Positions 27,201 to 35,900 of a stretch of 64,000 nt of DNA are shown here, one piece after another (within the stretch, counting starts at the first letter, position 1; each line of letters begins with the position of its first letter). A model generated the notes under the pieces. The model made no database searches and was not told where the DNA came from. It was given only the letters and a program-made list of their open reading frames with translations. Source of the DNA: Axinella damicornis (taxonomy: Eukaryota; Porifera; Demospongiae; Axinellida; Axinellidae); NCBI GenBank assembly GCA_963931865.1, contig OZ007516.1:2846744-2910743 (forward strand), read 5' to 3'. A program made the position numbers and the translations under genes.

Positions 27201-27266
27201 ACCAGCTCAACCTCTGTGGACAAACAGGATACTGACAACAGCAGTGATACAACGGAGGAACTATGA
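6199..27266 (+). CDS. Receptor tyrosine kinase RTK2, tandem paralogue of RTK1 with a degenerate kinase active site
   Basis: Twenty-five exons total 3,645 nt (1,214 codons plus stop), and all phases agree. The ATG at 6199 is preferred because it opens a hydrophobic signal peptide (MSLMCVLLASLLGAASPQ). Order: signal peptide, Gly/Ser-rich linker, C-x3-C-rich module, about four fibronectin-III-like units, TM, kinase, acidic tail ending TEEL. The intron positions and phases of the TM and kinase exons match RTK1, so the two arose by tandem duplication. RTK2 keeps the glycine loop, beta-3 Lys, catalytic Asp and DFG, but the alpha-C Glu is Tyr, HRD is HGD, and the gatekeeper/hinge reads AHY. It may be a pseudokinase or a weak kinase. 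Exons are itemised in the next three entries. Confidence 0.88.
10111..10163. repeat. Short palindromic/tandem GATGACATCATCGTCA repeat
   Basis: Two tandem copies of a roughly 19-bp self-complementary unit are followed by an inverted part (ATGACGATGATATC). It lies in an RTK2 intron just after exon 3. Confidence 0.7.
10379..10470. repeat. (GT)n/(GC)n microsatellite
   Basis: A run of TG dinucleotides passes into CG dinucleotides and back to TG. It lies in the RTK2 intron between exons 3 and 4. Confidence 0.95.
10640..10880. repeat. TTAGTTTTA-rich low-complexity stretch
   Basis: Variants of TTAGTTTTAGTTTTAATTACTAAA recur irregularly, with complementary pieces (AACTAAAAC) at the end. It lies in an RTK2 intron and has no coding signal. 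Confidence 0.75.
11000..11395. repeat. Tandem repeat of CTTGAGGTAATTGGTGGCT units
   Basis: Units of about 55-70 bp combine CTTGAGGTAATTGGTGGCT with a pyrimidine-rich CCCCTCCCTCCCTCTAGTA block. They are arranged as a higher-order period of roughly 190 bp present about twice. It lies in the RTK2 intron upstream of exon 4. Confidence 0.85.
12290..13199. repeat. 24-bp minisatellite, about 38 copies
   Basis: The unit is TGTCATGCTAGTCTCGTTCCC followed by ATG or GTG. It is almost perfectly conserved except for an A/G alternation near the end and one TATC variant. All three plus frames are open because 24 is a multiple of three and the unit has no stop in those frames, so the long open frames are artefacts. 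The core TAGTCTCGTTCCC matches the terminus of the foldback family elsewhere in this window, and the last copy runs into CAGGCC as those termini do. It sits in the RTK2 intron between exons 5 and 6. Confidence 0.97.
14156..14199. repeat. 44-base poly-C run
   Basis: An uninterrupted C tract begins 14 bases after the donor of RTK2 exon 6 and is followed by (CA)n. The length may be imprecise for assembly reasons. Confidence 0.9.
14787..21702 (+). CDS. RTK2 exons 7-17: fibronectin-III-like ectodomain
   Basis: Exons: 14787-14974, 15256-15382, 15572-15697, 16054-16145 (unusual donor GTTGGC), 18467-18541, 19084-19150, 19806-20023, 20182-20256, 20460-20741, 21073-21144, 21564-21702. FN3-like landmarks recur: proline-rich starts (APPPAPVSSP), a tryptophan in strand B/C (IDVSWERP, ASWTLP, VVSWSRA), and ends such as AAVNKYGSSAYSPS and GFGTISNWSEPICIEV. 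I count about four units, each split over two to four exons. The segment should bind an extracellular ligand or adhere to matrix. FN3 identity is inferred from pattern, so boundaries are approximate. Confidence 0.75.
15481..15510. repeat. 30-base poly-C run
   Basis: A C tract in the short RTK2 intron between exons 8 and 9 lies within a longer pyrimidine-rich stretch leading to the acceptor at 15571. Confidence 0.9.
15697..15845. repeat. GGGAGAGGGA purine-rich tandem repeat
   Basis: Degenerate GAGAGGGAGGG repeats start right at the donor of RTK2 exon 9 (GTGAGA) and run about 150 bases. Confidence 0.85.
16957..16999. repeat. Foldback element with TAGCCTCGTTCCC ends
   Basis: A 43-bp palindrome starts TAGCCTCGTTCCC and ends GGGAACGAGGCTA. 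It is a minimal member of the family that recurs through the window. Confidence 0.8.
17178..17377. other. Assembly gap (200 N)
   Basis: Two hundred unknown bases lie in the RTK2 intron between exons 10 (ends 16145) and 11 (starts 18467). The phases of the flanking exons agree, so no coding exon needs to be missing. Confidence 0.99.
17831..18293. mobile_element. Long-arm foldback element, about 460 bp
   Basis: The left arm (from GTTAAGGTTACAGGATACTC near 17856) and the right arm (ending GAGTATCCCGTAACCTTAAC near 18258) are inverted copies over roughly 130 bases, including the shared GTATTGGGAAATGCATACTT. There is no internal coding capacity. It lies in the same RTK2 intron as the gap. Confidence 0.8.
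18727..18826. mobile_element. Foldback element, TAGCCTCGTTCCC family
   Basis: The element is self-complementary along most of its 100 bp. Its ends are TAGCCTCGTTCCCACCCC and CTGGGAATGAGGCTA, and the arms contain CAGCATTTGTC and GACAAACGCTG. It is intronic in RTK2. Confidence 0.85.
19198..19330. mobile_element. Foldback element, TAGCCTCGTTCCCAGGCC family
   Basis: This 133-bp element has near-perfect inverted arms: the left arm TAGCCTCGTTCCCAGGCCTT and the right arm AAGGCCTGGGAACGAGGCTA. Inside, CCTCCAGTTTTTGATCGC is mirrored by GCGATCAAAAACTGGAGG. It is intronic in RTK2. Confidence 0.9.
19516..19630. mobile_element. Foldback element, TAGCCTCGTTCCCAGGCC family
   Basis: This 115-bp element has inverted arms (TAGCCTCGTTCCCAGGCCTC and GAGGCCTGGGGATGAGGCTA) and an inner CCCAGATTTT/AAAATCTGGG stem. 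It is intronic in RTK2. Confidence 0.9.
20056..20104. repeat. Solo foldback terminus joined to a 30-base poly-C run
   Basis: GGCCTGGGAACAAGGCTA (20057-20074), one end of the foldback family, abuts a C run at 20075-20104. It sits about 30 bases after the donor of RTK2 exon 13. Confidence 0.8.
20352..20455. repeat. (CCCT)n pyrimidine repeat before an acceptor
   Basis: CCCTCCCT tetranucleotides run to just upstream of the acceptor of RTK2 exon 15 (20459) and serve as an expanded polypyrimidine tract. Confidence 0.85.
21199..21466. repeat. 27-bp minisatellite, about 10 copies
   Basis: The unit is TGAGCTGTATAGTATACTGACTGTCAG with a few shortened copies. The core GTATAGTATAC is nearly self-complementary. 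It lies in the RTK2 intron between exons 16 and 17. Confidence 0.95.
22200..27266 (+). CDS. RTK2 exons 18-25: transmembrane segment, divergent kinase domain, tail
   Basis: Exons: 22200-22348 (TM, about VIALGAVLLAATVVLALFVV), 22808-23024 ([18 protein letters not shown]), 23327-23517, 23881-23943 (extra 21-codon kinase-insert exon absent from RTK1), 24225-24341, 24406-24673, 25794-25890, 26795-27266 (TGA). Substitutions by alignment to RTK1: FLQEI becomes FMHYI (alpha-C Glu lost), LITEY becomes [13 protein letters not shown] becomes HGDLACRN. The activation segment keeps one tyrosine (GVYLNT). Exon 24406-24673 uses a GC donor (GCAAGC) at the same position where RTK1 has GT. The tail has KPYY and a Glu-rich run. 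Confidence 0.88.
22378..22436. mobile_element. Foldback element, TAGCCTCGTTCCC family (short)
   Basis: Inverted ends TAGCCTCGTTCCCAG and CTGGGAACGAGTCTA occur 59 bp apart, 30 bases after the donor of the RTK2 TM exon. Confidence 0.8.
23031..23066. repeat. 36-base poly-C run next to a 5' splice site
   Basis: The run begins 6 bases into the intron after RTK2 exon 19 (GTATCA then C's) and is followed by (CA)n. Confidence 0.9.
23984..24031. repeat. 48-base poly-G run
   Basis: An uninterrupted G tract starts 40 bases after the donor of the RTK2 kinase-insert exon (23943). A (CA)n run follows at 24149-24223. Confidence 0.9.
24742..24991 (+). repeat. Unclassified dispersed repeat, copy 1
   Basis: It begins AGGGCCGTAGGAGCCACTAT and ends with the hairpin CTGCCTTCGGCAG. 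An inverted, diverged copy lies at 38551-38841. Both share CAGGACCTGCAATC-type and GGTGCCACGAGAGCCCATCC segments. There is no coding capacity, and this copy is in an RTK2 intron. Confidence 0.8.
25340..25458. mobile_element. Foldback element with one degenerate end
   Basis: CCGTCTCCCACTC pairs with GAGTGGGAGACGG, and TTCTTGAC with GTCAAGAA. The right end is GGCCTGGGAATGAGGCT; the left terminal motif is lost. It is in an RTK2 intron. Confidence 0.75.
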
Positions 27267-28299
27267 AATGATGCGGGGTTTCTGAATCACATACCATCCT
27301 AATTTTTCACTTCACATTTCAGAAGTCTACTTAATGCTGTTTGTCCTACTTACAGCAATTTCAAACCATTAACCTGTTTTCTTTTTGTTTTCTATGTTTC
27401 ACACCACATTGTATCACTTTAATCAATGTTTTTTTCCATTACTAGTTCCACCAACCGCTAATCAATATTCAGCTCTTCATAACCCACTTTCATTAGTTTT
27501 AACCCGCAAATGTGCTGCAAGCAGCATGAACAACAATACTGGACTCGATCAAGTGTCACCTGTAGTACAAATAGTTTTTATTTCAGCTGGCCTGGTTATG
27601 TTTTTTTTTTGTCAACAGGAGTCATACATATACCTCAACTGTTATATCAGTTCTTCATCCTTTGAACATATGTCATACGTAAAATTATCAGAAATGTGTC
27701 GTGTCCTTAAGTTACCACACATTTCCAAATCAACTAGCTATAGAATTCCCTCAGGTTTCACAAGTTAGGAAGTGGGATTCTTCATGGTATACCATATGAG
27801 TGAGATATGCATGTAGCACACAATTGTACGTATAATGTACGAGGCAGTATTCTTCATGGTATTGTGAGACATGCATACGTTGAGGTTTGAGCATGATCAG
27901 TTCATTTTTGACGAGTGAGAAAAAGTACAACTCTTATGAAGTTTTCTAGTATCCCCATTCACACAAGACTACACCTATACTGTATAGGTAGCCTCATTCC
28001 CAGGCTCTCTCCTCAGAAAACGGGCGGAGGTTTTAAGGAGAGAGCCTAGGCTGGGACAGAGGCTGTACTCTGTAGACCACTTACGAATGGAGCCTCATTG
28101 TATATTGATCACTGCAGTTTGATAAATCTCATACTGTACACAATGCACTAGCTGCCTGATGATATGATTGAAAATGGGTAGCTAACTAAACGCAGTTAAC
28201 AGCTACTATAATACCTGGGATGAAACTCAGAAATCGGAATGAAGTCATATGATTCACTAGCATCCAAAAGTTATGCGGGATACTCCAACACATCAATAG
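27267..28299. other. Convergent intergenic region with a foldback element at 27989-28064
   Basis: RTK2 (plus) and the Ig receptor (minus) end toward each other here, so this should hold both 3' UTRs. The only structured part is a foldback copy (TAGCCTCATTCCCAGGCTCT at the left and an inverted match at the right). No gene is supported in it. Confidence 0.6.
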
Positions 28300-29945
28300 T
28301 TATTGGCCATGAGGAAAGTCGTATGGAATCGGTTCGTACGTGTGGTCCTCCTCTTCATCGCTTTCCGACCTCGGGGACATGTAGACCACAGCCGCAGGGT
28401 TATCTGCAGCAACACGGTGTGAGATTGATTCTATCCCATACGCTGGATTGGGTTTCATAGGAGCAGCAATGTCGACTGGGAGTTGAGGGCGTTCAAAGTC
28501 TTCTTTTGGACTGCTGAGAGAAAGTGATTAACAGTAATGCAGCTGCATGGGAAATGCAACTTCAAAGTGAGCAGTTTAACTATGCACAACTAATGCATGT
28601 CTCTTAATGTTGTACCGATTCGATCAGACCTCAGAACTTCATTTACGTTATGTAACACTTCTTTTGGTTAAAGATGTACCAGAGTTTGAAGATGAAGTGG
28701 TGTACATTATATATTCTGTAACTGCTACTTAGCTACATTAATAGCACCTGTATCTGTACATCTGTACATATACATCAGGATTGTATGTTTCAATAATCAG
28801 AGTAGCGTACCTCAGGCGTCTTTTCTTTCTATTCCTCCATACCAGAATGGAAATGACACTGATCACGATCAGCAGCAGCAGCAACAGACAGCCGCCACCA
28901 ACAGCTGCACCAACAATAATCGTGCCCACACTTCCATCAACTGGATCAGTGACTGTAAATTCACAATCACCAGCTTCAAGTGATTCGAGTTGTGTCGGAC
29001 AGGTAGAGTCAACATCAAGCCTCATTGAATCGACGACGATCGAAGTTCCGCTTTGCGCCCATGCAGACACAAATGCCACCAAGTCTTCTGCTCCAAATCC
29101 ATCTTGGTGAGGAGTATTGTAAATAAGCTCTGCTCTGAATACAACAGTGTTCTCAATACTTCTGCAGCTAAATTCATAGTTCCGGATAGTGGCTTGTGGG
29201 AGACTGCACGAACAATCGGCTTCAATTGATTGCACAACAGCTGCAATAATATCTGCAAACTTCTGATCTCTTTTCTCTTCCTACAAATGAGCACACAAAA
29301 TCGTAATCTGGTATATTATAGGACATATTTCTATGCATGAGGTTAACTTACCACCCATGTCACGCAGTCTCTCACAGGTTTCAGTCTGAGCTGGAACAGT
29401 GTGCTGGTTCTTTCTGGAGTGGTAAATAAGTAGCAAGTGTGCTTCTTGGTACAGTAGCTACGTAACCATAGGTAAGTACCAAATAAATATGCTGTTATAG
29501 TTGTGTTTTCTGTCAGGTGTGACCCATATTAGCTATTCTACTGTAGGTACCTTGTCTCTTCCAGGTGCATTCAGGCAGTTTACATAAACTTTTCATGGAG
29601 GTAAAAATACAAGAAATAACTGACCACTTTCAAGTGTTGTGACTGTCACTGAAGGAGTTGCATCCAGGTTGCTACAGCCAAGTCTGTTACACATCTGGAC
29701 TGCAAACGTGTACCGTGTAGACGAGAGAAGCCCATCACTGACGTTGTAAGTAAATCTCCCATTCATGCCGACGAGGCTATCGATATTCTCAGAGACTACC
29801 ATAGCAAAGCCACTCTCTGTAGTGTTCAGGTAGATCACAAATCGCTCCAGTGTCAAGTTTCCATCAAATCCGGTCTCCCATTCAATGGCTACCCAGAAAG
29901 ACCCATATTCTAAAACGTAGGTGGACTGAGGGGGGTCAGGTGGCT
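28300..29945 (-). CDS. Ig receptor exons 17-20: FN3, Cys-rich juxtamembrane module, TM, tyrosine tail
   Basis: Exons: 29628-29945 (FN3: PPDPPQSTYV ... AIEWETG ... TRYTFAVQMCNRLG), 29352-29413, 28811-29280, 28300-28513 (TAA). The segment after FN3 has spaced cysteines (RDCVTW, ADCSCSLP, EFSCRS, DSTCPT, AGDCE) just before the membrane span (about GTIIVGAAVGGGCLLLLLLI) and the stop-transfer WRNRKKRRLR. I do not recognise this module as a named domain. The tail holds NPAYGIES, VVYMSP, an acidic SESDEEED run and HTYEPIPYDFP, which are plausible phosphotyrosine sites. Confidence 0.85.
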
Positions 29946-32900
29946 CTGAGTGTACAGGAGAAAACATTGTCAGACGATGGCGCACACGTTAGCAACCTTA
30001 GCTATTTTAAACGAGAAGGGACTTACCCACAATGGTCAATGACAATTGTTGTGATGTAGCCAGTAACTGTGTGGTTTGTGGAAGAGCATTAATGGCCGTA
30101 CATACATAAGATCCGGTATCTCTCCTCTCTGTAGAGTTAATCCGTAGTACACTAATCACACCAAGTTCAACAATTTCGTTTGTAAGTGATCCAGCTGCAA
30201 TAGGTCCAATTATCTCCCGCCGATCCTCCATGGAGATGTTTTGCAAGGCAACTTGAGATGCACTGGTACGCACAGTATCCAGTGTGTCCCCATCTTTGTT
30301 CCAGGTAACCACCGGGAGTGGGTACCCTGTTACCAGGCAGTACAACGTGGCTTGAGTACTGACATTGACCACAGTGGCACTGGAGGTGCTGTATACCACA
30401 GGCAGCACTGGAGAGAAATTATGCATAGTACATAATAGTCAATAGAAGTACAGTGGAGTATACCACCTGGAACTGACTGGCAGTCATAATACACCAACTG
30501 TCAGGGATCACGCTCATAGTAATGCAGAACATATTTCGAGCTCACCATGAACGGAAAGAGATGCAGCTGCTGATTTCTCTCCAAGTGCATTCTTTGCAGT
30601 ACAGTTGTAAACCCCTCTGTCACTGTACCGTACACCAGTGACAGTCAGCTCACCGAATCCCACGTGGCTCCTGTCCCTGTTGACCGAGAGCCTGCCAGTG
30701 CCTTGTGTGTCAGTTGTGCTAATCATTTGTACAGTGCTGCCATCACCGGTGGTCAATGTCCAGACGATGTTATGTTCTGGAGCAGCCAAAACTCTGCACC
30801 GGAAAGTGGCATTGCTTCCATTGTTGATTGTAAACTGGTCTTCAGGTGCGGCAAGAATAATTGGAGGACCTGAGAATAGCAAAAATAAAAGGTTTGAATA
30901 CCTTTAATCAAGATTCCATATTTGTATACTGCTTACCGTAGACAAGAAGGTCAGCATACACAAAACCTGTTCCAAATTGATTGGTTGCTGTGAGGAAGTA
31001 CCTCCCCACATCAGTTTCATTACTGTTCCTTCTGTCACTGCCCATGATTTTAGATACGGTGAGGTTGATATATTGGCCATTGACAAAGTCAGAAAAAGTC
31101 AGCATTGATAGTGAGGTTCGATTACTGAGATTCGTGATCTCTTCCCCGTCAATATCTGGTCGTTCGGCAAATGTTGGGGAATAGAACCACTGGAGATCTT
31201 GCATGAGGACAGGAGTGTGGCCGTCAATTCTGAACCTCAGAGTTGCATTCTCTCCTTCACGTGCAATCGCTCTTTGTCCTTCATTCAGAACGATGACACG
31301 GGGTGCAGCTGAAGAAATAGAAACAGATCAGCAGTACCAATACATTATGATGAAACTCTGCGTGCTTGTGTAAACACTAGCCAAGAAATTTCAACCCCTA
31401 AGCAGGAAACATCTTGAATGGCAAATTTCTTGGCTAGTGTTTACACAATCAGAGTTTCATCATGAGTCCTCCTAGCCATGCAGGCCTCTACAGCACCAAT
31501 ACATTATGTTGAGAAGCAGTATTTACCTTGCACAAAGAGCTGAAACTCCTGTTCAACTCTCGGTTGAACACCATTCCCATTGGAGGCTACACAGGTGTAA
31601 GTGCCAGTGTCAGCATCCATGGTGTTGTCCAGGGTCAAGCTGCGACTCACGAGGAAGATCTCTCCTCCATCGGTTGGATAAAACTCTTGCATTGACGGGT
31701 CACTTAACATGACCCGCATATTACGCGCTTGATCATAGTTGAATGGCACTCCATTCCGGTACCAGCTGAGAACAGGTGGTGGGTAGCCAGTGGCGGAGCA
31801 TGTGAACATCACAGGGTTGAATTCACGTATGGTGTACGTGAACATGCTGTCTGTTGGGAAGGTGATGTTTGGAACCACTGGGAAGTGAACAACAGAAGGT
31901 TAGTAGCTAAGTTCAGAGCCTCTGCAAACCTAGTACTGAAAACAGATCCAGCCATTCACAGGGCATTCATTATGGACAGAGCTCACTTTCATAATCGTCT
32001 GTATAAAATAAAGGTACTTACCGTGCACAGTGAGCTCAACCGCTGAAGTGTCACTGCCAGCAGCATTAGCTGCCATGCAGACATACCCTCCAGTATCAGA
32101 TGGGCCGGCCATTGTGATGTTCAGAGTACTCAGACTCCCCCTTTCTCCGAATGTATCGTTACTGATTTCGATCACACCTGGTTGACCCACTAACTGGCTA
32201 CCCATCCTCCACCATGTGATCTGTGGCCTGGGTCGTGCAGTGGCATTGCAGAGGAAGGTTGCTGACTGAGGATGCACCACTGTCAGGTTCTCTGGAGGCT
32301 CAAGAATGGTTGGAGCAACTGAAGTGGAGATAACAATTCATTCACTATGTTGGTTAGCTGGGAATATTGATACAATTTACTAGCTTACAGACTTCCCTTT
32401 CCTCCTTATCTTTAAGTTATTGAAACCACCTAAGTCCTTACCTCTGACAAACAGTTGAAAATCTTGTTCAACTATTGGAATGACAGTGATCCCCTTGGAG
32501 GCTTGACAGGCGACAGATACATTACTAGCTTGCAGACTTCCTTACAGCATCATTCACTAAGTTATTGAAATCACCTTACCTCTCACAAAGAATTGAAAAT
32601 CTTGTTCAACTATTGGATTGACAGTGATCCCGTTGGAGGCTTGACAGGTGTACACACCAGAGTCTGTGTCAACAGTGTTGTCCAGGGTTAAATTGCGACT
32701 GACAAGGAAGATATCTCCTCCATTGCTTGAATAAGGCTCTGGGATTGTCGGATCACTGAGAGTGATCCGTGTGTTAGTCTGATCATAATTGAACGGCACT
32801 CCATTCCGGTACCAGCTGAGAACAGGAGGCGGGTAGCCAGTGGCCAAGCATGTGAAAATCACAGGATGGAACTCATTCACAGTGTACGTGAAGCTGCTGT

Positions 32901-35900
32901 CCAGTGGGAATATGATGTCAGGAACCACTGCAAAATAAATAATTACCAACCATTTGACAGAAAACACCTACACGTAGCCCAGTAACAAATTTCTGATATT
33001 ACATAGCAACCCATAGCAACCAATATTTGGAAAACTGTTTGTCTGTGTTTTGGCTATCCTATCATGCTGCACACTACAATGAGCATACCAGCTTGTACGT
33101 ATATACGTACCATGTACAGTCAGCACTGCAGAAGCAACTTCTGCACCTGCTTCATTGAAAGCCAAGCAGAGATATTCAGCAGCATCCTCTGGCTGTGGAT
33201 GGAGGAGAGTGAGGGTGCTCCTCTGCGTGTTCGGGTCAAGAGTCATCTGAGTGATGGTAGTATTGATGTCATTTGTGTATAGCAGTGTGAGGCTGCGGCC
33301 CATCATCCATGATATACGTGGTAATGGGACTCCAGTAGCTACACAGGTGAATATAGCAGCGTGGGGTGACACCACAGTTGTATTCACAGGACGGCTTGTG
33401 ATGGAGGCTGGAGCTGGAGTTGGAAAGAAGCTACATAAAAGTATACATTATACATTAGCATGATCCTGACCTGTAATTTCACTTACTTTGTACAATCATA
33501 TCAAAGTAATTCTCATCACTGAGAGAGAGGTCCAGTTCTTCGATAGCACTAAATGCTTCACAGGTGAATGTTCCCACGTCTTGTTCGGAAGCTCTGAACA
33601 GGGTCAACACTCGTCTTACAGTAAACATTCCACCATCCGTGGACATCCACGTTGATTCATCGCTCAAACTGATTCGGGATGTGAGAGCTGTTCCAGTTTC
33701 TCCGGTTCTTTCTAGCACTGTGCCTCTGTACAAGAACCTGATTGAAGGTGCAGGAATGCCATGAGCAGAGCACATTATCGAAATGTTACCAGTCATGTTG
33801 ACTCGGAGTGTGGATCCATTGACAGGTGTCACGACTTCCGGAGATACTGCATATAAAAGTAGAAAGACATGATGCCATGCAGTATGTCGATATATGTGTA
33901 AAACGTTTTCAGCTGCAAGCTGGGTGACTCGGCTGCTTGGACTGTTATCATTCTCTTCCTCTTAAACACACTGTATGCATACTCTCTATGTGAATGGAAA
34001 CGGAAGTATCAGTATTGTGGTTACATTCTTCAGAAATTCTTTCTGGAGTGAGAATCGTAATGGGATTCACACATAAGTTGATAGCTACTGCCCTGTTGCT
34101 GGTATAAAATTGCAATGAGGCAACTTTATCGTTAGTCTGCCTAACATTACATCGAGGCTTTGAGCTAACTTACATCTTACCGAACACTGTGACTTTGGCA
34201 TCTCCAAAACTGGACACTTCATGAAACATGTTCTCTGCAGTGCAGCTGTAGTTTGCAGCATCAGAAGCATCAGTGGGCTCAATGGTCAGTGTACTGGTGA
34301 CATTTTCACCAGAGGAGGTGGTACTGATGGCAATGTTGGTCATTGATTCAGACACCTCTGCTGTACTGCCGTTCGGAAACACCTTGCTCCAAGTGAACTG
34401 TGGAGTGGGCTCCCCAGCGGCAGTGCAGCTGAGGATGGCAGGGCCGGGTGAGAGGACATTCACATCCGTGGGGCTTCCCAGCAGAGTGACGGAGACTATT
34501 AAACAGGAGAAGAATAAACAGCATCACACATCACCGTCTCTATCGAACTGCATTGTTGGTATTGCCAACATGTGACCAAGTAACTCTAGGTGAGCAATAA
34601 CATAGAACTGCTGGGGTTCTCCCAAACTTGTGTAGCGGGTTTATTTTGTGGGAGAAAAACTTTCACCCACACCAAGTACATATGTAATACTGTTACATAC
34701 AGGAATAATGTACAAGTACTCTGACAATTCTTAAATGTAGCATCTTGTGTGTAGCAGGACTCCCCAGAGTGACAGATCGCATTAATTGCAAGTTGTGGTT
34801 GCAGTATTACTCTGTGTCTGTTTACACACTGGATGATGCACACTCACAGCAAGTGGTTAGCCACTCCATGTGTTGTTTTAACTAAGCACTTTACTCTGCC
34901 CATTCTCCACATTGCAGGAAGTTGTAACAAGTATATAACAGCTGATGACACAGGTGCTTCAAATAAATAATATTCATGACTGTGGTTTGGTTACCAAGGA
35001 AGACTCACTGGCTGGATATGGGATTTTTTCAGCAACAACTGCTGAAAGATCATCAAGAATGTTCGCTTAATCGTCTACAGATTGTGCAATCCAACAGACC
35101 AAAATTGTGATCATTACAAACCGTGACTTACTAGCTTGCACAATCTCGACACTGGCCACGTCTGTACCCAAGGCGTTGGTGGCAATACAGATATAGACCC
35201 CATACTGGTCCACTTGTGTGATGCTGAGGGTGAAGCTCCCACTTGCAGGGTCAGGGTTCAAGGGAGCGGTTTCCTCCCCCAACTGTACCCAGGCGTATGT
35301 GATGGGAGAGTCCCCAGTGGCCGTGCACACCAGGTCAACAGACTGATCAAACATCACCACTGGATGTGCTGGTAGTATAGTTGCTGTGCTGGGTGGATCT
35401 ACGGAAGAATTAATGTCTTCTGCATACATTGATATGGAACATCTTTTTGTAGCATACTAGGTGCCATATTATCTGAAATATTTCGGCAGGGCACATCAAA
35501 TTACTCAATCGTAAGGCTCATTCGGCATAATTATTAGAGCATTTCGGCACTAAATATGGATGGATAGAATCAGTATTCCCTGTACACCTCTATCTCTGGG
35601 TTTGATGGCAGTGACTGATTGGTCCTCTGCATTGCTGTGTTCCCTTTTAGTATTCAGCTGTTGGCCAATCCGTGGTACAGATGTATAAATGAAGCCCCAA
35701 ACAGCCAGAGGAGGGATACATGCCACTCAAATAATTAAAAATTGTATCATAACAAGGGAATCTTTACTTAGAATTTGCAGCCCAAATGAAACACTGTTAT
35801 GGTCTAGTAAGCAATTGGATTGCATGCCTACTGTCTGTTTATAACTACCCTTAGTTGCAACAGAGGAATCTTTACTCAGAATTTGGAGCCCACTGCTAAA

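Noticed and set aside
28781..29110. Plus-strand frame over the Ig receptor TM exon
   Set aside because: It is antisense to a well-supported coding exon with TM and Cys pattern.
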